Assembly: GCA_045636225.1 (NCBI GenBank)
Contig: JAZTXB010000006.1
Span: 1-13,516, forward strand
Length of the DNA: 13,516 bases
Direction of reading: 5' to 3'
From: UMGS1613 sp045636225
GTDB lineage: Bacteria > Bacillota_I > Bacilli_A > RF39 > UBA660
A model generated the notes under the pieces. The model had not been told where the DNA came from and searched no databases. It worked only from the letters and a program-made list of their open reading frames with translations. Positions 1 through 7,059 of this stretch are shown here, one piece after another. How positions within the stretch are numbered: position 1 is the first letter of the stretch; each line of letters opens with the position of its first letter. Made by a program: the position numbers and the translations under genes.

Positions 1-7
1 TCAGTAT

Positions 8-87
8 GAGTCATTTAATCAGATCCTTTCAATGTATTTTTTATCCAATCACATTGTATCATAAAGTTTCTGAAATGACTCTTTTTT
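8..87 (+). terminator. Large imperfect stem-loop with T6 tail
   Basis: GAGTCATTT (8-16) is perfectly complementary to AAATGACTC (73-81), and T6 (82-87) follows directly. The 56-base interior can stack further: CAG 20-22 with CTG 70-72, CTTT 26-29 with AAAG 63-66, and CAATGT 30-35 with ACATTG 51-56, separated by small bulges. The T-run after the closing stem fits an intrinsic terminator for a gene lying left of the window, or the end of a small structured RNA. I recognise no RNA family. The pairing is seen directly; the function is inferred. Confidence 0.4.
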
Positions 88-98
88 AATAAATTTAA

Positions 99-129
99 AA
101 ATAGTGTCAAGTTTTCACCAACACTATTT
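99..129. repeat. 9-bp inverted repeat, 13-base loop
   Basis: AAATAGTGT (99-107) and ACACTATTT (121-129) form a perfect 9-bp inverted repeat with a 13-base loop. There is no T-tract directly after it, so it is not a convincing terminator. It sits between two hairpins that do look like terminators and upstream of the first operon's promoter. It could be an operator, a processing hairpin or the end of a decayed mobile element; nothing here decides between these. Confidence 0.35.
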
Positions 130-140
130 ATTATAGAACC

Positions 141-170
141 TTAAAAACAAAAAGTTTTTAATCTTTTTTT
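141..170 (+). terminator. AT-rich intrinsic terminator-like hairpin
   Basis: TTAAAAAC (141-148) pairs with GTTTTTAA (154-161) across a 5-base loop, and is followed by a T-rich tail (162-170). The stem has only one G-C pair, so it is weak in isolation, but the shape and tail are those of an intrinsic terminator for + strand transcription entering from the left. It lies upstream of the promoter at 183-211, so it insulates the first operon rather than attenuating it. Confidence 0.45.
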
Positions 171-182
171 TATGCATTTTGG

Positions 183-211
183 TTGAAAAAAAATGTTAAA
201 TATGATAAAAT
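183..211 (+). promoter_or_regulatory. Promoter of the SipW/McrB-like/TasA-like operon
   Basis: TTGAAA (183-188) is the -35 and TAAAAT (206-211) the -10, with a 17-bp spacer. TG at 203-204 gives an extended -10. This predicts a transcription start near 218 and a leader of about 40 bases before the first start codon. It is the only strong promoter seen for the five-gene run, which suggests a single transcript to the terminator at 6957-6990. Confidence 0.75.
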
Positions 212-242
212 ATTTTATATAATAATAAGTGTCTAAAAGAAT

Positions 243-250
243 AGAAGTGG
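243..250 (+). promoter_or_regulatory. Ribosome binding site that decides the first start
   Basis: AGAAGTGG ends directly against the ATG at 251, which is too close for initiation there. It is 9 bases before the in-frame ATG at 260. The same GAAGTGG core lies 7-8 bases before the start of the surface-protein gene at 12758. I therefore prefer 260; ATG 266 is also possible. Confidence 0.6.
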
Positions 251-259
251 ATGATTAGT

Positions 260-2314
260 ATGGAAATGAGAAAAAATAGATTATATGAAAAAATTATAAA
301 TAAAGTTTTGAATATTTTTATAATTGTTTTTGGGATAATCTTATTATTTTCAATTTATAATAATATTCAAGTAAGTGTTTTGGGTAAAGATTATTCTGAT
401 CTTTTTGGATATTCTATTTTTGAAGTTCAAACAGGCAGTATGAAGCCAGAGATTAATCCAGGAGATTGGATATTGGTTAAATCGACACAAAATATTCAGT
501 TAGAAGATATTATTACGTATAAACAGGATGGTGAATTTATTACTCACAGGGTTATTGGGGTATACAATGATACTTTTATAACAAAAGGTGATGCTAATAA
601 CTCTAAAGATGATCCAATAGATAAAAAACAAATTGTTGGGGAAGTAGTAAAAATATTGCCGCATTTTGGAATATTAAAAAAAACTATTTTTAACCCTTTT
701 GTTTTGGTAACATTAATAATAACAATATTAATATGGAGTTATGTTTTTAAAAAAAATAAAAAAGAAGCCAAATTAGAACAAATCGACAATAATAAAAATA
801 TACAAGAAAAACTTTCTTTTGATGAGCGAATAGATGTTCAAGAAAAAAAATCAAAAAAGAAACAAAAAACAGATAAAACTGAAAAAAATCATAAAGAAAT
901 AGAGCTGCTTAAAGAATTAAAAAACAAGAAAGCTCAATTAGAAAAAGAAAAAGTAGAAGAAAATAATAATTTTACGGAAATAGCTAAAATACAAGATGAT
1001 GAACTTGAATCTAAGACAGAAGAGGAATTAAATGAGATGTTTGAGGAAATTTCTTCATATATTCCAGTAGATGCATCAGAGTTAGATGAAACATTTCTTG
1101 AAATAGCAAAAAATGAAATTGAAGAAGAACCTGCTATTGAGATAAGAAAAGAAGAAAAAGTAGAAGAGGAAGAAATAATAGAGCCTCCTAGTAAATTAAA
1201 ACTAGAGTTACTTGAAACTGGAAAAAAGAGTAAAAATATTATTGAAAAATTTATTTCCGTTAAAGTAGATGAAATAAATGAGATAATAAATGTTTTGGAT
1301 AATGATGGAAAAACACTTGTAAATGAGCCAACAATAAAAAATAAATTAATGAGTAGTTATATTGATTCAAAGTATTATAATTACTATGGAGACCTTGATG
1401 TTTCAAGTACAAAAAAACAATTAAATAAAATAGAAAAATATATGGAAAAAGCTGCTTTGATATTGAAAAAGAGATATAAAGGTAGCGATGTTAAATATTC
1501 TGAAAAAGTAGATAGATTTTTAACTATATTTATGGTAATTGCAAGTTTAGAACAAGCCAATATATCAATATCAGATAAAAAAGCAAAAGAAGAATATTAT
1601 AAAAATGAATTAGTTAATTTTTATAAGGATAGTAATTCTATTAAAACAGCAATTACTGAAATATTAAAGATTCAAAGAAATTATGTTGGAATTGTTGAAT
1701 ATTTGTGCAAAAAATTTGAAACTAATATGTTTAAATTGGAAGTGAATAAATTTAAAACAAATAAGAAAATGTATGGTTTGAGTCTTGAACATAATATAAC
1801 ATTCGGTAAATTATATAGTGACTACATTATAGATAAAACATATAGTGAGGGAGTAATTGCTGAAAACAAATTAATAATATTATTAAACTTATTGTCTATA
1901 AATTTAATAAAAGATATGATTGTTTCTGATTTTGAAAATAAGTATGTAATTCATTTTCCTGAGTCGTTATATTCTAAAACAACTAAGTTAGAAAAAATGC
2001 TAAGTATGATAGAAGATGAACATGCAAAAGAGAGTGTTATAATCGTGTTGAGTATTAGTTGCTTGATGGAGAATAAGGTGTTGATAAGAAAACTAAAAAA
2101 AGCTGGATATAAATTTGCTCTTGGAGTAAAAAATGAACTTGATTTTGAACAAAAAAATTATACAGCAATGTCTTTGGTAGAATATATATATGTAGATAAA
2201 AATATGCCAAATATAATAAAGATAGCAGCAAATCTTCCTGAAGATGTTGCAGAAAAAATAGTTTATGAAAATATAAGTGAAAAAATAGGTGATTTTGGTG
2301 GTGAAGAAGAATGA
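260..2314 (+). CDS. SipW-type signal peptidase I fused to a long cytoplasmic region with an EAL-like end
   Basis: This protein has 684 residues from the ATG at 260 (687 from 251). Membrane segments lie at about 19-34 and 144-163. Between them is a signal peptidase I domain of the SipW/ER type: the G-S-M-K-P box with likely nucleophile Ser60, I-T-H-R with His96 replacing the lysine of classical SPase I, and the T-K-G-D-A-N box with Asp111. The known topology of this family puts the catalytic domain outside and the C-terminus inside. The second half is unusual: a Lys/Glu-rich, probably coiled linker (about 164-310) and then a domain to 684. Its last ~170 residues follow the EAL layout (a V-x-F-P-E-S-L strand, a K-K-A-G-Y-K-F-A-L-G-V segment, then Y-V-D-K) but lack the catalytic acids, so any EAL fold would be inactive. 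SipW proteins are normally about 190-200 residues. The gene is first in the operon, and its stop overlaps the next start as ATGA. The peptidase call is firm; the EAL resemblance is my inference. Confidence 0.85.
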   Translation: MEMRKNRLYEKIINKVLNIFIIVFGIILLFSIYNNIQVSVLGKDYSDLFGYSIFEVQTGSMKPEINPGDWILVKSTQNIQLEDIITYKQDGEFITHRVIGVYNDTFITKGDANNSKDDPIDKKQIVGEVVKILPHFGILKKTIFNPFVLVTLIITILIWSYVFKKNKKEAKLEQIDNNKNIQEKLSFDERIDVQEKKSKKKQKTDKTEKNHKEIELLKELKNKKAQLEKEKVEENNNFTEIAKIQDDELESKTEEELNEMFEEISSYIPVDASELDETFLEIAKNEIEEEPAIEIRKEEKVEEEEIIEPPSKLKLELLETGKKSKNIIEKFISVKVDEINEIINVLDNDGKTLVNEPTIKNKLMSSYIDSKYYNYYGDLDVSSTKKQLNKIEKYMEKAALILKKRYKGSDVKYSEKVDRFLTIFMVIASLEQANISISDKKAKEEYYKNELVNFYKDSNSIKTAITEILKIQRNYVGIVEYLCKKFETNMFKLEVNKFKTNKKMYGLSLEHNITFGKLYSDYIIDKTYSEGVIAENKLIILLNLLSINLIKDMIVSDFENKYVIHFPESLYSKTTKLEKMLSMIEDEHAKESVIIVLSISCLMENKVLIRKLKKAGYKFALGVKNELDFEQKNYTAMSLVEYIYVDKNMPNIIKIAANLPEDVAEKIVYENISEKIGDFGGEEE

Positions 2315-3843
2315 ATACGTTTTTAAGATTTTTTTATGAATTTATTTCAATATTTTTTGAGGGAATATGGACAATTATTAAGGGAATCTATACTGGATTT
2401 ATAGAAATGTTCAATATAGGAGAATACGGCTTATTAATTAATAATTATAAAGGAAGCTTTAAAGGTGCGGAATGGATTTTTGTTGGAATTTCAATATTAT
2501 TTTTAGTAATAGTTCTTGCTTTAATAATAATTTTATTGGTATTAGGAATTAGAAAAATTTTAAGAAATAGAAAAGCAAATCATGATGATTTAATGGAAGA
2601 AATAGCAGATTTGCATGAGCAAGTCCAAAAGTTAATGAAAGAAAAAGATGAAATAATGGCAATGAAGGTTTCTCAATTAGGTTTAAAACCTGGAGAGTCT
2701 AATGAAGAAGAGATACCAGAAGAAAGTGAAGAAAAATCTGAAGAAGATTTAGAAAATGCTGGAAATATAAGATTCCCTAAATTAGTACAAATCGATGAAG
2801 ATTATAAAAATTATAAACTAAAAAATTATGAAAATAATTTTACTTTAGAGGAATTATTAGACAATTTTAGATGTTTCTCAGCTAGCAGATTAAAACTATA
2901 TTATGATGCTACACTTTTAAGACCATTTTTCGCAGGATTAGCTTGTGGTAAATTAATAATTTTACAAGGTATTTCAGGAACAGGAAAAACATCTTTAGCA
3001 TATGCTTGGGGAAAATTTGTAAAAAAGGATTCTTGTGTTGCATCTGTACAACCTTCTTGGAAGGATAAAACAGAGTTACTTGGATATTTCAATGAATTTA
3101 CAAAGAAATTTACAGAGACAGAAGTTTTAGCAGAATTATATACAGCTTCATTTGATGATGATATTCACACTATAATTCTAGACGAAATGAATATAGCACG
3201 TGTTGAGTATTATTTTGCAGAAATGCTATCAGTATTAGAGATTCCTGCAAGGGATGAATGGAACATTGAATTAGTTACAAGTGGATGGCCAGATGATCCT
3301 AAAAAAATAGTAAGAGGTAAATTAAGATTGCCTGGAAATCTTTGGTATATAGGAACAATCAATAACGACGACTCAACATACATGGTTACAGATAAGGTTT
3401 ATGATCGTGCTATGCCAATTGATATAGATACTAAAATTGACCCTTATGAATGTAGAGATCAAGAATCTATGAATATTAATTCTAGTTATCTTGAGTCATT
3501 ATTTGCTCAAGCAATGAAAGAACATCCTGTATCTAAAGAAAATTTAGATAAAGTAAAAGAACTTGATGATTATGTAATAACGCATTTTAGAATTTCATTT
3601 GGTAATCGTATTATGAAACAGTTAAATACATTCGTTCCTGTATATGTTGCATGTGGTGGGGAAGAATTAGCAGGAATAGATTACTTTATAGCTAAAAAAA
3701 TATTTAGAAAATTTGAGCAATTAAATATATCGTTCATAAGAGATGAATTAGATCCTTTTATTTCTTACCTAAATAAAAATTTTGGTAAGAGAACAATGAA
3801 AGAATGTATTGCTTATGTCGAAAGAATAAAAAAATCAATTTAG
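2311..3843 (+). CDS. Membrane-anchored McrB-like AAA+ ATPase
   Basis: A 510-residue protein translationally coupled to the preceding gene (ATGA overlap at 2311-2314). Residues 5-35 are hydrophobic or amphipathic, and 54-80 form a strong membrane segment. A charged coiled coil (about 90-118) and an acidic linker (127-150) follow. The AAA+ module spans about 180-375: Walker A G-I-S-G-T-G-K-T (220-227, Lys226), Walker B I-I-L-D-E-M-N (Asp291, Glu292), sensor-1 G-T-I-N (348-351), and an arginine-finger-like D-R-A (365-367). The D-E-M-N and D-K-V-Y-D-R-A wording is that of the McrB/MoxR-related AAA_5 group. In classical McrBC the ATPase is soluble and drives a nuclease. Here it is tethered to the membrane between two signal peptidases, so a role in envelope protein handling is at least as likely as DNA restriction. 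The ATPase call is firm; its substrate is unknown. Confidence 0.9.
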   Translation: MNTFLRFFYEFISIFFEGIWTIIKGIYTGFIEMFNIGEYGLLINNYKGSFKGAEWIFVGISILFLVIVLALIIILLVLGIRKILRNRKANHDDLMEEIADLHEQVQKLMKEKDEIMAMKVSQLGLKPGESNEEEIPEESEEKSEEDLENAGNIRFPKLVQIDEDYKNYKLKNYENNFTLEELLDNFRCFSASRLKLYYDATLLRPFFAGLACGKLIILQGISGTGKTSLAYAWGKFVKKDSCVASVQPSWKDKTELLGYFNEFTKKFTETEVLAELYTASFDDDIHTIILDEMNIARVEYYFAEMLSVLEIPARDEWNIELVTSGWPDDPKKIVRGKLRLPGNLWYIGTINNDDSTYMVTDKVYDRAMPIDIDTKIDPYECRDQESMNINSSYLESLFAQAMKEHPVSKENLDKVKELDDYVITHFRISFGNRIMKQLNTFVPVYVACGGEELAGIDYFIAKKIFRKFEQLNISFIRDELDPFISYLNKNFGKRTMKECIAYVERIKKSI

Positions 3844-3856
3844 GGAGTGATAAATA

Positions 3857-4990
3857 ATGGCTAAAATTACAACTTTATCAGAAGATCATTATGCTAGTGA
3901 TAGAAGTGAAAAATTTATTAAAAACATTAATTCAGATATGCATTTTAAATCTGAATTTTCTGCTAATGAAAGTAATTTTGATTGGTTAAATGAAGTAGAA
4001 TTTGCCTTGATTTATCTTGATAATATCGTAAGAGCTCCAAGAGTTATATTAGTAAATGAGGAAGAGGTTGTCAAAGTTGAACGAGCAAAAAAAATTACAG
4101 TTGCAAGCATTAAAAATTTGGCAAGAAATACTCATTTTATAGAGAAAATAGATGATACAACTAAAGATGTTCAACCTTCAAAAATATTAGAGGTAAGAAG
4201 CGAAGAATCGTATAACACGTATGAAAATAGATTTGTTTTTACATTAATAGATATGCTTACAAGATTTATTGCTAAGCAAGAAGAAGCATTAAAAGATTTA
4301 AAAAATGATAATAACAAAAAATTACAATATGCAGCTTCTACAGTTATAAATGGCGAAAGGATAAATGTAGAACTTAGTATTGACTCAAAAGAGGTTACAA
4401 AACTTGGAAATGATAAAGAAACGCAAGAAAGAATAAAAGAAATAAAAGAGAGAATAAAAAAAATAAAACAATATTTGACTTACTGGAATAGAAGTGAGTT
4501 TATTAAAAATTTAATAAAAGCTAGAGCATCATTTGTTATTCCACCAATAAAGAAAACAAATTTAATTTTAAAAAATCCAAATTTTCAAGTTGCAACAAGA
4601 TTGTGGGAATTTTTATATGCGTATGGATTGAATGATCAAGATGATACAAAAGAAGGATTAGATACAAGTGGTACTAATACACTGAAAGAAATTTTGGATG
4701 ATACTTTTTTAACTCAATATTTTGTTCTTGATTCTATTTCGCAATCAAAAAGAGAGCAAAAAGATAAGTTATCTAAATATGCTGTTGTTATGTTAAAACA
4801 ACAAGTTCAGAGAGCTGTTTCTTTACTATTAAATTGCGGTGTAAAAATAACAGATGAACAAATACTTGAACTAGTAGCCAAAGAAATAAAAAAAGAGAGA
4901 AATAAAAAAGTAATAGGAAAAAATGATGTTAAGAAAAAATTCATGAGTGTAATGGATGAATATCTCGAAAGTACACAAAATTATTTGTAG
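3857..4990 (+). CDS. DUF2357 (McrC N-terminal-like) protein without a visible nuclease
   Basis: A 377-residue soluble protein starting 13 bases after the ATPase gene, with a GGGAGTGAT ribosome site. Residues 58-140 carry the pattern I recall for DUF2357: A-P-R near 60, V-E-R-A-K-K-I near 75-80, a Leu-Ala-Arg helix, then E-E-S-Y-N-T-Y-E-N-R-F at 117-126. A helical, coiled-coil-prone stretch lies near 180-205, and the rest is helical and charged. DUF2357 corresponds to the N-terminal half of McrC-like partners of McrB-type AAA+ proteins, so pairing with the gene upstream is expected. McrC proteins normally continue into a PD-(D/E)xK nuclease; I see no such motif, and the reading frame stops cleanly. 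It is therefore probably an adaptor for the ATPase rather than a restriction nuclease. The family call rests on memory of the motif. Confidence 0.65.
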   Translation: MAKITTLSEDHYASDRSEKFIKNINSDMHFKSEFSANESNFDWLNEVEFALIYLDNIVRAPRVILVNEEEVVKVERAKKITVASIKNLARNTHFIEKIDDTTKDVQPSKILEVRSEESYNTYENRFVFTLIDMLTRFIAKQEEALKDLKNDNNKKLQYAASTVINGERINVELSIDSKEVTKLGNDKETQERIKEIKERIKKIKQYLTYWNRSEFIKNLIKARASFVIPPIKKTNLILKNPNFQVATRLWEFLYAYGLNDQDDTKEGLDTSGTNTLKEILDDTFLTQYFVLDSISQSKREQKDKLSKYAVVMLKQQVQRAVSLLLNCGVKITDEQILELVAKEIKKERNKKVIGKNDVKKKFMSVMDEYLESTQNYL

Positions 4991-4998
4991 GTGATAAG

Positions 4999-5604
4999 AT
5001 GAAAAAAACAATAAAAAAGATTGCAAAAATTTTATTAATTATACTTCGTGTAATTGTAGGAATGGCTTTAGCCGCTTTTATACTTGTAGTGTGTTTACAA
5101 CGTTTCAGTGATAATAAAATAGCATTATTTAATTTTAGATTATTTACTGTTGTATCGCAAAGTATGCTTCCAGTATATGATATAGGAGATGTATTGGTTG
5201 CTAAAGAAGTAGAACCTTCAAAAATAAAAGAAGGGGATATAGTAAGTTATTTAGGAACTGCTAATAACTTTAGTGGAAAAGTTATAACACATAGAGTTGT
5301 AAATGTAGAAAAAAGAGCAGATGGTAAGTATTACTATAGGACAAAAGGAGACGCTAATTTAGTAGAAGATCCGATCGTAGTAGAAGACCAATTATATGGA
5401 GTTGTAATTCATAAATCATTTTTATTAACTTTAGTTTATAAAATTGTAGGAACGCAAGTAGGCTTCTTCTTATTTATAATAGTTCCAATATTATTTATTA
5501 TAGGTTCAGAAATGCTTTGTTCTCTTCTTGAAAATGAAGAAAAAAGAAGAAAAGAATACGAAGAAAGAAAAAAAATAAAATCTAAAAAAGAAGATAAAGA
5601 ATAA
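4999..5604 (+). CDS. sipW: SipW-type signal peptidase I
   Basis: A 201-residue protein of the length usual for SipW. A membrane segment at about 11-34 precedes the catalytic domain, with V-V-S-Q-S-M-L-P (likely nucleophile Ser55), I-T-H-R-V (His98) and the T-K-G-D-A-N box (115-120). A second membrane segment at about 141-170 leads to a short, highly charged cytoplasmic tail. The Ser-His arrangement marks the ER/SipW class, which in Bacillus matures TasA and TapA. Its ribosome site AGGTG (4989-4993) overlaps the stop codon of the preceding gene. It lies directly upstream of a TasA-like gene, which is its most likely substrate. It is the second such enzyme in this operon, and the two differ greatly in sequence outside the catalytic boxes. 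Confidence 0.9.
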   Translation: MKKTIKKIAKILLIILRVIVGMALAAFILVVCLQRFSDNKIALFNFRLFTVVSQSMLPVYDIGDVLVAKEVEPSKIKEGDIVSYLGTANNFSGKVITHRVVNVEKRADGKYYYRTKGDANLVEDPIVVEDQLYGVVIHKSFLLTLVYKIVGTQVGFFLFIIVPILFIIGSEMLCSLLENEEKRRKEYEERKKIKSKKEDKE

Positions 5605-5622
5605 ATTAAAAAAAAGATTGTT

Positions 5623-5629
5623 GGGTGAT
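5623..5629 (+). promoter_or_regulatory. Ribosome binding site that sets the TasA-like gene start
   Basis: GGGTGAT lies 5 bases before the ATG at 5633, the same layout as for its neighbours. A longer reading from a TTG at 5618 would place this site inside the coding region and has no ribosome site of its own. I therefore start the gene at 5633. Confidence 0.8.
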
Positions 5630-5632
5630 ATA

Positions 5633-6943
5633 ATGAAAAAAAGGGCAAAATTGTATATACGTTTAAATTTGTTATCGTTGTTTTTTGTCGTAGTTTCATT
5701 TATATCATTAACGCTTGCTTGGTTTGTTTATAGTGGTTTATCGACAGTTAAAACTGAAGTAGATGTAAAAGCTTGGTATATAGAATTAGAGCAAGATGGA
5801 AAGAAAGTATCCAATGATATAGTTATTTCATTAGACGATATATATCCAGGCATGGAACCAATAGTTGAAGAAATAAGTATTAAAAATCTTGGAGATAGTA
5901 ATGCACAAGTTAAATATCAAATTGAAAGAGCAAGAATTCTTGACAAACCAGAAGACAATTATATCGTAGGAGAAAAATTACTTTCTGAAGAATTAGAAGA
6001 TATATTAGCTCACCAATATCCTTTTCATATTAATATAGATTTAAGCAAAAGATTTGTAACTGCCAAAACAGATGAAACAATTTTTAAAGTTTCAATATCT
6101 TGGCCTCTTGATTCTGGAGATGATAAAAGAGATAGTGACTGGGGAAACCAGGCATATGAATATAAATTAGCAGAACAAAAGAAAAAAGGAAATGATAAAT
6201 CATATCAAATACAAGCAGCAATTAAGCTTGATATACAGTTAATTGCAGAACAATATATAGAATCCCCAGAAGCAAGTGACATAAGATTCAGATTAGGAAA
6301 TGAAATTTTATATGATGTATCACTAAATAAGCGTTGTTTTAAAGAAGAAGGAACATGTATAAGAACTAATGTAATTGGAAATCAGATTCTATATGATACA
6401 TCATTAAATAAACGATGTTATGAAGAGAGTGAAACATGCATAAAAACAAATTTAATTGATGTAAATAATACACTTCAGGATACAAATGTAACTCTATTAC
6501 CTAAGGTGGAAAAAGAATATTCAGATGGTACGTTTGATAATATAGTTTCAATATTTGAGTCTCAAATTACAAATTGGAATGTAGAAAGTAGACTATTAAC
6601 TGCCGAAGATATTCTTATGATAACATCAAAGGATATACAAAATTCAGTATTAGTTAGACCATCGTTTTCAAATTTAATTATTGGTAATTTAAAATATGAA
6701 AATAGGGTAGATAATATTATAGAATTAGCTAAAAGTGGATCAGGTTATTTTGAATTTTCAAATAAATTTACATATCTTAATTCAAATGAATGTTATTGGG
6801 TTAATAATGAGTTTGGTTTAGCTGATTCATTCGCTGTTAAAACAGACAATGAAGAAGAAAAAACAAAGTTATATGCCGAAGCAAAAGATTCTAATTGTAA
6901 GGTAATCCCAGTAATAATAGCAGAAAAAATTAATTTGAATTAA
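5633..6943 (+). CDS. TasA/camelysin-like secreted protein with tandem two-cysteine repeats
   Basis: A 436-residue secreted protein, last in the operon. The N-terminus is a basic, hydrophobic SipW-type signal with likely cleavage after the T-L-A near residue 29. A TasA/camelysin-like beta domain (about 35-205) follows, with V-K-A-W-Y and P-G-M-E-P and an I-K-N-L-G-D strand. Residues 222-275 hold two 27-residue repeats, each with a C-x6-C pair. The C-terminal third runs from R-L-L-T-A-E-D-I (near 320) to V-I-P-V-I (near 425). This resembles, from memory, a domain of surface proteins in uncultured Bacillota that opens R-L-(L/I)-T-x-E-E and closes R-P-V-I; I cannot name it. All six cysteines (235, 242, 262, 269, 387, 422) lie in the exported part. 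The sipW gene ends 28 bases upstream, and a strong terminator follows. Likely a cell-surface filament or matrix subunit; the role is inferred. Confidence 0.75.
   Translation: MKKRAKLYIRLNLLSLFFVVVSFISLTLAWFVYSGLSTVKTEVDVKAWYIELEQDGKKVSNDIVISLDDIYPGMEPIVEEISIKNLGDSNAQVKYQIERARILDKPEDNYIVGEKLLSEELEDILAHQYPFHINIDLSKRFVTAKTDETIFKVSISWPLDSGDDKRDSDWGNQAYEYKLAEQKKKGNDKSYQIQAAIKLDIQLIAEQYIESPEASDIRFRLGNEILYDVSLNKRCFKEEGTCIRTNVIGNQILYDTSLNKRCYEESETCIKTNLIDVNNTLQDTNVTLLPKVEKEYSDGTFDNIVSIFESQITNWNVESRLLTAEDILMITSKDIQNSVLVRPSFSNLIIGNLKYENRVDNIIELAKSGSGYFEFSNKFTYLNSNECYWVNNEFGLADSFAVKTDNEEEKTKLYAEAKDSNCKVIPVIIAEKINLN
6296..6457 (+). repeat. Two tandem 81-bp coding repeats
   Basis: Copies at 6296-6376 and 6377-6457 abut exactly and keep frame (27 codons each). 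The shared protein pattern is G-N-x-I-L-Y-D-x-S-L-N-K-R-C, then x5-6, T-C-I-x-T-N. The DNA copies have diverged at many codon positions, so the duplication is not recent, yet both cysteines of each unit are kept. This suggests selection on a small disulfide-closed unit. The repeats lie between the TasA-like domain and the C-terminal domain. Confidence 0.9.
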
Positions 6944-6956
6944 TATAATATAATAT

Positions 6957-6990
6957 AAAGAAAGTAAATAAAAAATACTTTCTTTTTTTT
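6957..6990 (+). terminator. Intrinsic terminator of the five-gene operon
   Basis: GAAAGTA (6960-6966) pairs with TACTTTC (6976-6982). The flanking A3/T3 extend the stem to 10 bp, the loop is 9 bases, and eight Ts run through 6983-6990. It starts 14 bases after the last stop codon of the operon. Confidence 0.85.
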
Positions 6991-6991
6991 G

Positions 6992-7029
6992 ATATAAAAA
7001 GAGACACGTTTTTGTGCCTCTTTTTATAT
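6992..7029 (-). terminator. Terminator of the convergent TasA-like gene (possibly bidirectional)
   Basis: A near-perfect hairpin: 6992-7003 pairs with 7018-7029, one A/C mismatch follows (7004/7017), then CAC 7005-7007 pairs with GTG 7014-7016 around a 6-base loop. Read on the - strand, the distal arm contains T5 just after the G-C core. It begins about 30 bases past the - strand stop codon. Placed directly after the + strand terminator, it blocks convergent read-through. Confidence 0.75.
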
Positions 7030-7059
7030 AGTTTTATGATTGATATAGCTAAGGAAAGA

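Noticed and set aside
1..89. Short open + strand frames at the left edge (one ending at 64, another at 89) that could be the end of an upstream gene
   Set aside because: Both frames are too short to judge, the segment is better explained by hairpin pairing, and no recognisable protein end is present.
2901..3092. Open frame on the - strand inside the AAA+ gene
   Set aside because: It is antisense to the conserved Walker A region, without a ribosome site or recognisable protein.
2311..4990. Functional McrBC restriction system
   Set aside because: The DUF2357 partner shows no nuclease, the ATPase has a membrane anchor where a DNA-binding domain is expected, and the operon partners are secretion genes. 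Not excluded outright, but not supported as the main call.
5618..5632. TTG start extending the TasA-like protein by five residues
   Set aside because: The extension contains the ribosome site GGGTGAT used by ATG 5633 and has none of its own.
5436..5699. Open - strand frame across the sipW/TasA-like junction
   Set aside because: It is a low-complexity Ser/Phe/Ile product that mirrors the Lys/Glu-rich tail of the peptidase; no ribosome site.
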